From the NCBI RefSeq assembly GCF_001557235.1, contig NZ_LSJI01000146.1:1-16926 (forward strand): a DNA stretch of 16,926 nucleotides, written 5' to 3'. This DNA comes from Phenylobacterium sp. CCH9-H3. Lineage in GTDB: Bacteria > Pseudomonadota > Alphaproteobacteria > Caulobacterales > Caulobacteraceae. Positions 12,454 through 16,926 of the stretch are shown here, piece after piece. The first letter of the stretch is position 1. Each line of letters opens with the position of its first letter. The notes under the pieces were generated by a model. That model worked only from the letters and a program-made list of their open reading frames with translations. It had not been told where the DNA came from and made no database searches. A program made the translations under genes and the position numbers.

Positions 12454-12645
12454 ATGCCAGAGCCGCTGAACCTGTCGCTCACCCTGAACCCCGATGAGGC
12501 CCTGGCCCTGGCGCAGTTCGTCAAGGGGGCCGATCGGGACACGGCGCGGCGCCATGCGGGCGATGAGCGGGAAGCTGACCTCATCTTTGAAGCTTGGATC
12601 GCGCTGCGGGCGGCGCTGGCGGAGGCAGGTTTCGCCCCGCGTTAG
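12454..12645 (+). CDS. 63-aa protein, DUF7706-like
   Basis: ATG 12454 with AAGGAG six bases upstream, a strong site. The product runs LNLSLTLNPDEALALAQFVK, then GADRDTARRHAGDEREADLI, then ALRAALAEAGFAPR. The beta-strand start followed by PDEALALAQF and the ending LAEAGFAPR are typical of short plasmid and prophage proteins annotated as DUF7706. Function unknown. It is the last gene of the rightward run from ssb and converges on parE, with only 54 bases between stops and no obvious terminator there. Confidence 0.68.
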   Translation: MPEPLNLSLTLNPDEALALAQFVKGADRDTARRHAGDEREADLIFEAWIALRAALAEAGFAPR

Positions 12646-12699
12646 GCCTTGCCTGCACGCGAGCCACTCGAGGCAGCGCAAGGGTTCTACACCCCGTCG

Positions 12700-13068
12700 T
12701 CAGGTCCCCAGCGGATCGTCCTCGACGTGTCGCGCGAGGTCCATCGCGTCGTAGAGGACCCTTAGGACCAGGACCAGATCGTCGGACGGGTGACGGTAAA
12801 TCAGGAAGTGCCGCGGTCGGCCCACGGCCCGGCCGCCGCCTTGGGCCCTCTCGCGGCTATGGCGAAGGTGGTAGGCGAAGAGACCAGGCCCCAGCTCGGG
12901 GCATTCGCGGCTGCCGTTGGGGTGGCCTTCGGCCAGGGCGCGGAGCGCGGTCTCGAGCAGGCGTTCATAGCGCTCACGGCCGGCGTCGCCGAACTGATCG
13001 GCGCTCCGATCCAGAAGTTCTGCGATGTCCTGTTGGGCCGCGCTGGTCAGCCGGACCTTCCGCGTCAC
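12700..13068 (-). CDS. parE: ParE-family toxin of a type II toxin-antitoxin pair
   Basis: 122 residues; its ATG overlaps the parD stop in a 4-base junction (13065-13068). The ParE/RelE fold is clear: an N-terminal strand and helices VRLTSAAQQDIAELLDRSADQFG, then YERLLETALRALAEGHPNGSRE, and C-terminal strands GRPRHFLIYRHPSDDLVLVL, then RVLYDAMDLARHV. ParE toxins block DNA gyrase and so punish plasmid loss. It contains an Arg/Gly-rich insertion (SRERAQGGGRAVGRP) before the last strands. It is preceded by its antitoxin, the usual order for parDE, and shares its promoter at 13371-13399. Confidence 0.88.
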   Translation of the reverse strand: MTRKVRLTSAAQQDIAELLDRSADQFGDAGRERYERLLETALRALAEGHPNGSRECPELGPGLFAYHLRHSRERAQGGGRAVGRPRHFLIYRHPSDDLVLVLRVLYDAMDLARHVEDDPLGT

Positions 13069-13349
13069 GCACGCTTCCGCTGTCGGGCGGTGCGCCCCAC
13101 GCTCGCGATGTAGGGACCTATCTCATCGCCTGCGAGCTCGACAAACTCGCCGCGCGCATAGGCCTCTTCACCCTCGCGGACGGCGGTCCGCAGCAGCTCA
13201 AGCTTCTGCTCGTCCTCATGCTGCTGGCGTTCCAGCAACCGAAGGCCTTCGCGCACGACTTCGCTGGCGTTCTGATAGCGCCCGGTCGAGACGGCGCCTT
13301 CGATGAAGCGATCGAAGTGCTCGGTCAGATTGACGTTGCGGCTGGGCAT
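13065..13349 (-). CDS. parD: ParD-family antitoxin (CC2985-like)
   Basis: 94 residues; ATG 13349 has GAGGAG about seven bases upstream. The N-terminal ribbon-helix-helix reads PSRNVNLTEHFDRFIEGAVS, then GRYQNASEVVREGLRLLERQ, the standard ParD DNA-binding and dimer module. The C-terminal part (LELLRTAVREGEEAYARGEF) is the acidic toxin-wrapping helix, and a basic tail ends RTARQRKRA. It neutralises ParE by wrapping around it and should repress its own promoter; the perfect dyad at 13384-13398 lies between the -35 and -10. It overlaps parE by 4 bases and is divergent from the Phd gene at 13498. Confidence 0.92.
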   Translation of the reverse strand: MPSRNVNLTEHFDRFIEGAVSTGRYQNASEVVREGLRLLERQQHEDEQKLELLRTAVREGEEAYARGEFVELAGDEIGPYIASVGRTARQRKRA

Positions 13350-13370
13350 GCGTGCGCTCCTCAGGCCTGG

Positions 13371-13399
13371 AATATGGGGTCACTGTCAATCTTTGACAA
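13371..13399 (-). promoter_or_regulatory. parDE promoter with internal palindromic operator
   Basis: Minus-strand -35 TTGTCA (13399-13394) and -10 CATATT (13376-13371) with a 17-bp spacer. A perfect dyad at 13384-13398 (TGTCAA and TTGACA around TCT) overlaps the -35 and spacer, where a bound ParD or ParDE complex would block polymerase. Confidence 0.72.
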
Positions 13400-13454
13400 C
13401 TGGAGACCGCGCACCGCAAAAACATCATTATTGCAACGCCCCTGGCAATCCGCG

Positions 13455-13486
13455 GTTTTCTGAGTTATATGAATAACTCGGAAAAC
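13455..13486. promoter_or_regulatory. Phd autoregulatory dyad
   Basis: 14-bp arms (13455-13468 and 13473-13486) with one mismatch, a T/G pair at 13461/13480, around a 4-bp centre ATGA. The core halves are GAGTTAT and ATAACTC. It covers a TATAT-rich -10-like sequence and ends 11 bases before the Phd ATG, placing it as the likely operator for the Phd/toxin complex. Confidence 0.78.
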
Positions 13487-13497
13487 AGGAGCTCGGC

Positions 13498-13761
13498 ATG
13501 CGGGTTTCGACGGCCGATTTCATTAAGAACTATAGCAGCCTCGCCGACCGCGCGCTGGGCGAGCCGGTGACCATCACCAAGCATGGCCGCGATCGGCTGG
13601 TGATGGTCTCGGCGGCCGAGTATGAGCGGCTGAAGCGGCGGGACCGGCAAGTGTTCCAGTCGGCGGACCTGCCCGACGCGGTTCTCGAGCAGATCGCGAA
13701 GGCGGAGGTCCCGGCCGAGTTCGCCCATCTCGACGCGGAACTTGAAGACCGGAAGGCGTGA
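13498..13761 (+). CDS. Phd/YefM-family antitoxin
   Basis: 87 residues; ATG 13498 has AGGAG eight bases upstream. The N-terminal Phd fold reads MRVSTADFIKNYSSLADRAL, then GEPVTITKHGRDRLVMVSAA and EYERLKRRD, with the classic pattern of a short helix, two strands (VTITKHGRDRLVMVS) and the EYERL helix. The remaining 40 residues (VFQSADLPDAVLEQIAKAEV) form the acidic toxin-binding tail. It probably dimerises on the dyad at 13455-13486 to repress its own operon. Its stop overlaps the GTG of the toxin gene by 4 bases. The partner is not Doc or YoeB but a PemK-like protein, an uncommon pairing for Phd. Confidence 0.9.
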   Translation: MRVSTADFIKNYSSLADRALGEPVTITKHGRDRLVMVSAAEYERLKRRDRQVFQSADLPDAVLEQIAKAEVPAEFAHLDAELEDRKA

Positions 13762-14195
13762 GCTGGCCGGAGCCGAAGCCCGGCCTCGTCGTCCGGTATT
13801 CCTACCTGTGGCAGCGCGAGCATGCGGCCGGACGCGAGGAGGGTGTCAAGGATCGGCCCTGCGCGATCATCGTCGCCATCGCAACCGAAGGCGGCGACAC
13901 CCAGGTCTATGTCCTGCCGATCACCCACACGGCGCCGCAGGATCCTGACGACGCCGTCGAGCTCCCCCCGGCGACCAAGGCCCGCCTGGGGCTCGACAGC
14001 GTGCGCTCGTGGATCGTCGTCAGCGAGGGCAACAGCTTCATCTGGCCCGGGCCCGACCTTCGGCCGGCGCCCGGCCGGGGGATCGAGTCGGCCGCCTACG
14101 GGATGCTGCCGCCTTCCCTCTTCTCGCTCGTCAAGGCGCGCTTCTTCGCCCGGGTGCAGGCGCGCCGCGCCGGTCTGGTGAAGCGAACGGAATAG
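13758..14195 (+). CDS. PemK/MazF-like toxin partner of Phd
   Basis: 145 residues from GTG 13758, which overlaps the antitoxin stop (GTGA). Beta-barrel strands typical of a MazF/PemK-like endoribonuclease are seen: PKPGLVVRYSYLWQREH, then KDRPCAIIVAIA, then TQVYVLPITHTAPQDPDDAV, followed by RSWIVVSEGNSFIWPGPDLR and a helical end SLFSLVKARFFARVQARR. The RPCAII and YVLPITH blocks match strands of the MazF core, while the WIVVSEGNSFIWPGPDLRP segment is specific to an alphaproteobacterial subgroup often annotated as plasmid maintenance toxin. Cleavage of mRNA is the family function; I cannot confirm catalytic residues here. Overlap and order make a type II pair very likely. Confidence 0.8.
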   Translation: MSWPEPKPGLVVRYSYLWQREHAAGREEGVKDRPCAIIVAIATEGGDTQVYVLPITHTAPQDPDDAVELPPATKARLGLDSVRSWIVVSEGNSFIWPGPDLRPAPGRGIESAAYGMLPPSLFSLVKARFFARVQARRAGLVKRTE

Positions 14196-14594
14196 ACGGT
14201 CCGTAGGCTGGCGGGCGCCACAGGCGGCCCGCCGCGCGTCGGCGCGAGGCGCAGGTGAGGCGTTGGGGGTGCGCACCTTGCGGCCCTCCTGGAGCGGACG
14301 GGTTTAATGCCCGCCGCACGTTTCACCTGGGCCCAATTCAGCCATAAGCGCTATGGGTGGTGTGGCCGATGCGGGTAGCCACCGTCCCTAGCGGACTGAG
14401 TCGCGCTATGCGGACTCGTTTCCGGAACGGCGTCAACTGCCCGAATCGGCCCTTTTTGCCCAAAAGGGTGCAATTCCAAGCCTTCAGGATTCGTCAGACT
14501 CACTGAACGCTGCCGTCGACCGAGTCGCGTGGCGGACCCTCCGCGCGCGCCTGGTCGCCTCAGAGGACTTCATCTTGACCTAGACGAGACCCCT
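14196..14594. other. 400-bp non-coding region upstream of the replication gene
   Basis: No gene is supported. It contains several structured sites: a perfect hairpin at 14450-14468 (CCCTTTT and AAAAGGG, 5-base loop), an 8-bp palindrome TTCCGGAA (14420-14427), a direct repeat GAGTCGCG (14398-14405 and 14522-14529) each followed within a few bases by GCGGAC, and a further GCGGACT at 14391-14397. The stretch is lower in GC than its surroundings at 14430-14510. It probably carries the rep promoter and could hold initiator-binding sites. The repeats are short, so this is tentative. Confidence 0.4.
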
Positions 14595-14670
14595 AAACGG
14601 CGAGAGCCCCCCGTTGGCGCGGGAGGCTCTCGGAAATCGCAGGCGCCGTGTGGTAGCGGCTTGATTGATC
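14595..14670 (-). ncRNA. Candidate antisense ctRNA controlling the RepC-like initiator
   Basis: About 75 nt on the minus strand, from a predicted start near 14670 to a terminator-like stem at 14632-14601. The stem is 13 bp with a 6-base loop CGCCAA, followed by CCGTTT. Eight outer pairs are CGAGAGCC with GGCTCTCG. The only non-Watson-Crick pair is G-U in the minus-strand RNA but would be C-A in plus-strand RNA, which favours the minus strand as the functional transcript. RepABC plasmids carry such an RNA between repB and repC, where it pairs with the repC leader and limits initiator synthesis. Position, promoter and fold all fit that model here. Confidence 0.62.
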
Positions 14671-14676
14671 GGGACC

Positions 14677-14705
14677 AGCCTAGGGGGCGCTTTTTGCGTC
14701 GTCAA
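14677..14705 (-). promoter_or_regulatory. Promoter of the candidate ctRNA
   Basis: Minus-strand -35 TTGACG (14705-14700), 17-bp spacer, -10 TAGGCT (14682-14677). The match and spacing are better than any plus-strand promoter seen here. It lies inside the leader of the replication gene, 20 bases before its ATG, and points away from it. Confidence 0.62.
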
Positions 14706-14724
14706 GGCCCCGAACAGGAGACCT

Positions 14725-16182
14725 ATGGTCTTTTGCCTGCCGGTTTCGCGCCGTGAATCGGCCTCGTCCCAGCCAGGAAGGGACGGTATGCGAACGGCCT
14801 TATCCGGCGACGACTGGCGACCAGGTTTCGCCAAGCGCGCCCCCAACTTTGACGCGGTCTGCGCGCAGGCCCGCGCCTGGCGCTGGCGGCCCGGCGTCTC
14901 TGTCGCACGGATCGCCGCGGCGGTGCTGAAAGGGACGCCGATGCTGACCGTGCAGCAGCGGATGACGCTGCTGCTCTATGTCGAGCACCTCAACCAGGAC
15001 CGGCTTGAACAGGACGTGGCGACCGTTTGGCCCGGGACCAGTCTGATCGCGGACTATCTGGGCTGCACCGAGAGCAACGCCCGGGCCCACAGGCGCGCCC
15101 TCGAGGCCGCCGGCTTCATGGTCCGCGACTACACCCGCGCCAATCGGCCGGCTGGCGTCGAGGCCTATGACCTCGCCCCCCTCGTGGCGCGGTTGGACGA
15201 GCTGGAGGCGGCGGATCTCGCCGTCCGCGAGGCCGCTCAGGCCCGGAGGGCCGCCTATTCCGAACCGGTCGTCTTCAGTGAAAGAACAACCGCCCGGGCG
15301 CCAAGATTCACTCACCTAGAACAGTCCCATCAGATGGCCAGTACTTCTGTACGAGAAAAGGACGCGCCTACGGCGCGACACCAATCTGACGAGCGGCGGT
15401 CTTCGCCCGCCACGCACGGCCAAGCGCCCAAATCCTCGGGCAAACCTCGCGGTAACGGACAGGCCCGCGCCATTTGCTCGCCGGGGGGAGCAAGCGGGTT
15501 CTCCAGCGCCTTTTCAGAGGGCTCCGCGCCCGCGGAAATGGTCCGTCAGGAGCTTAGGGCCGCCTTCCAGGTCTCTCCACGCATCGCCGCGCTGGTGGGG
15601 CCTGCCGCCGTGGCCGACCCGGCCAGCGTCACGCCTGCCGACCTCGCACGCGTCGCGGCGGCCGTCGACGAGCTCTTGCCCGAACGCGAGCGCAACAACG
15701 ACCAGACCTTCGCCTGGGCGCTGAAGCGGCACGGGGTCCGCGCCATCGCCATGCTGGCGATCGCCATCGAAGATCCAGACGTCCGCAGCCCGTGCAAGTA
15801 CTTCGGCCGGATGGCCTCCTACGAGCCGAACGGGGCGCCGGACCTGCGGCTCAACTTCGCCCGCGTTCTGAAGGCCAAGGGCGACATCCCGCCGCCCGAA
15901 CCGCCGCCGGCCTTGATGGCCGCGCCGGGCGTCGACGATCCGGTCTGGCGGAAGATCGATGCGCCGCTGCGCCGGCTGGTCCGCGAGGGGGCCTATGGAA
16001 GCTGGTTCAGCCGGGTGGGATTCCATGGGATCGATAACGGCGTGCTGACCTTGTCGACGCTCAGCCAGATCGCCGCCGACCGGATCAAGCGCGACTACGT
16101 CGATGCGATCCTGCACGCCGCGGAAGTCGCCGAAGTCTTCGTCGACCGGGTGATCATCACCCTGCGCAAGGACCGGCGATGA
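14725..16182 (+). CDS. RepC-like plasmid replication initiator with C-terminal DnaA_N domain
   Basis: 485 residues from ATG 14725 (AGGAG four bases upstream). ATG 14788 (AGGAAGG upstream) is an alternative that removes 21 residues of little character. Residues 55-185 resemble the RepC N-terminal winged-helix region: TVQQRMTLLLYVEHLNQD, then PGTSLIADYLGCTESNARAHRRALEAAGFMVRD. A hydrophilic linker covers about 186-270. Residues 275-385 resemble the RepC C-terminal domain (TFAWALKRHGVRAIAMLAIA, then DVRSPCKYFGRM). Residues 405-468 match the DnaA N-terminal domain (DPVWRKIDAPLRRLVREGAYGSWFSRV, then GVLTLSTLSQIAADRIKRDY), which in DnaA binds helicase loaders. It should open the plasmid origin and recruit DnaB. 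No repAB genes precede it; the leader carries a candidate ctRNA. Confidence 0.85.
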   Translation: MVFCLPVSRRESASSQPGRDGMRTALSGDDWRPGFAKRAPNFDAVCAQARAWRWRPGVSVARIAAAVLKGTPMLTVQQRMTLLLYVEHLNQDRLEQDVATVWPGTSLIADYLGCTESNARAHRRALEAAGFMVRDYTRANRPAGVEAYDLAPLVARLDELEAADLAVREAAQARRAAYSEPVVFSERTTARAPRFTHLEQSHQMASTSVREKDAPTARHQSDERRSSPATHGQAPKSSGKPRGNGQARAICSPGGASGFSSAFSEGSAPAEMVRQELRAAFQVSPRIAALVGPAAVADPASVTPADLARVAAAVDELLPERERNNDQTFAWALKRHGVRAIAMLAIAIEDPDVRSPCKYFGRMASYEPNGAPDLRLNFARVLKAKGDIPPPEPPPALMAAPGVDDPVWRKIDAPLRRLVREGAYGSWFSRVGFHGIDNGVLTLSTLSQIAADRIKRDYVDAILHAAEVAEVFVDRVIITLRKDRR

Positions 16183-16239
16183 ATCCGGCGGCTGGGCGCG
16201 CCGGCGGCGGTCATCCCGGTTCCAGAATGTCCGTCGGCT

Positions 16240-16632
16240 TCAAGCCGTGGCGTGGTCCTGCCTGTCGGACGCTGGCGGCGCGCCGGCGTTGCTCGGCTGC
16301 CGGTCCGTCGACAGCGTGATGGGGCCGAAATAGCCGAAGTCGTCGCGGCACATGGCGATGGCCCGGGCGACGTCGCGGTAGACGCGGGGTTCGTCCGACT
16401 TGAACATGGCCAACCGGTGCTCGCCCGAGCGGCCTGTCAGGCGCAGCCAGACGCTCCATTCGCCGGTTTCCGATTCGGTGAGCCGGACTTCCTTGATCGA
16501 GCCGCCGCGGTCCAGGAACCAGTTGACGTTGCGGGCGCGGATCGGGAAGTCGGGATTGGTGGCGATGACCCAGGCCTCTTCGCTGCGCGCGTCGGTCTCT
16601 GTCTCGCGGTCAGCCATCGTCTGCTGCGGCAA
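16240..16632 (-). CDS. 130-aa conserved-looking hypothetical protein
   Basis: Convergent with the replication gene, 57 bases between stops. The TTG at 16632 has GGAG six bases upstream and is my preferred start; ATG 16617 is an alternative with no good ribosome-binding site. The centre looks like a compact alpha/beta domain: EAWVIATNPDFPIRARNVNW, then FLDRGGSIKEVRLTESETGEWSVWLRLTG, then HRLAMFKSDEPRVYRDVARA. The two ends are polar and probably disordered. No signal peptide, membrane segment or Cys-rich motif. I do not recognise a family. The location beside the initiator suggests a plasmid role in copy control, partition or transfer, but nothing in the sequence shows which. Confidence 0.6.
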   Translation of the reverse strand: MPQQTMADRETETDARSEEAWVIATNPDFPIRARNVNWFLDRGGSIKEVRLTESETGEWSVWLRLTGRSGEHRLAMFKSDEPRVYRDVARAIAMCRDDFGYFGPITLSTDRQPSNAGAPPASDRQDHATA

Positions 16633-16791
16633 AGCCTGCTCCCCTTGGATCGTGCTTAAGTTGGCAGAAAAGCACTGTGCTGTCGCGGGGCCGTTGGCCG
16701 GAGCCCGTGCGGTTTCGCCAGGCCGGCGTCGTAATTTTGAACGTCTTTGTTGAGACCTGTGCGTGGATCAACATCGGAAGGATTGGGGAGT
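16633..16791. other. Intergenic stretch upstream of the hypothetical gene
   Basis: No supported gene. A loose inverted repeat GTGCTT (16652-16657) and AAGCAC (16670-16675) sits just upstream of the hypothetical gene on the minus strand and could be part of its promoter or operator. Confidence 0.3.
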
Positions 16792-16879
16792 TCGAGGAGG
16801 GGGAGCGCCCTCCCCCTGAGTCGCAAAGGCGAGCCTTGAGCGCCTACCCCCTCCAGCGGGGGCGGACCCCCCAGGCTGT
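16792..16879. repeat. GC-rich multi-hairpin element, copy B
   Basis: Same block order as 4864-4945: CTCCCCCTGAG (16810-16820), CGCCTACCCCCTC (16841-16853), GCGGGGG, then CCCCC, and the same GCTG just after. It starts with a perfect 8-bp hairpin AGGGGGAG and CTCCCCCT (16798-16817). The middle differs from copy A but keeps pairing potential (AAGGC and GCCTT), suggesting conserved structure rather than simple duplication. Confidence 0.66.
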
Positions 16880-16926
16880 GCAAAAACCGATGGCGAGCGG
16901 CGCCGGCCGCGTCGCCGTCGCTTACG

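Noticed and set aside
16656..16883. Minus-strand 75-codon frame upstream of the hypothetical gene
   Set aside because: It runs through the repeat element and has no start signal or recognisable pattern.
1..16926. CRISPR arrays, tRNA or rRNA genes, riboswitches
   Set aside because: No regularly spaced repeats, cloverleaf-like ends or known aptamer cores were seen on reading both strands; this was by eye, not by a covariance search.

Overview
The window is high-GC DNA with strong G/C preference at third codon positions. It looks like accessory, plasmid-type DNA from an alphaproteobacterium, probably Caulobacterales (Caulobacter, Phenylobacterium or Brevundimonas relatives). That guess rests on the style of the XRE regulators, the CC2985-like ParD, the PemK-like toxin, and a RepC-type initiator ending in a DnaA N-terminal domain. 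No rRNA, tRNA, CRISPR array or chromosomal housekeeping gene was seen.

Region 1 (1-2255) is the edge of a heavy-metal efflux locus. On the minus strand lie a cation diffusion facilitator (CDF), a small exported CzcI-like protein and the start of a CzcC-type outer-membrane channel that runs off the window. A divergent MerR-family regulator faces them across a near-perfect 21-bp dyad. Region 2 (2256-4859) holds two divergent XRE regulators, one translationally coupled to a 57-aa membrane protein, then a frameshifted small gene and a GIY-YIG protein with a C-terminal helix-turn-helix.

Region 3 (4992-8226) is an organomercury/mercury operon on the minus strand: MerT-like transporter, GDCCVxC cysteine-rich protein, MerB lyase and a flavin disulfide reductase. 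The genes overlap or abut and are driven from a textbook MerR promoter opposite merR. The reductase lacks the C-terminal cysteine pair of MerA. Region 4 (8370-10370) has a single-domain response regulator and an IS110-family element.

Region 5 (10400-16926) is plasmid backbone: a doubly broken DUF3768 gene, a tail-less SSB, a run of small overlapping genes of unknown function (one with two frameshifts), a ParDE module, a Phd/PemK-like module, and a replication unit. The replication unit is a RepC-like initiator with a DnaA_N domain. Its leader is overlapped by a strong candidate antisense RNA, with a good promoter and a 13-bp terminator stem on the minus strand, as in repABC plasmids. No RepA/RepB partition genes are visible.

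A GC-rich multi-hairpin element occurs twice (4864-4945 and 16792-16879). A 12-bp motif is shared between the ssb and parDE promoter regions. Three genes carry indels, two of them at runs of six identical bases, so either decay or residual consensus errors must be considered.
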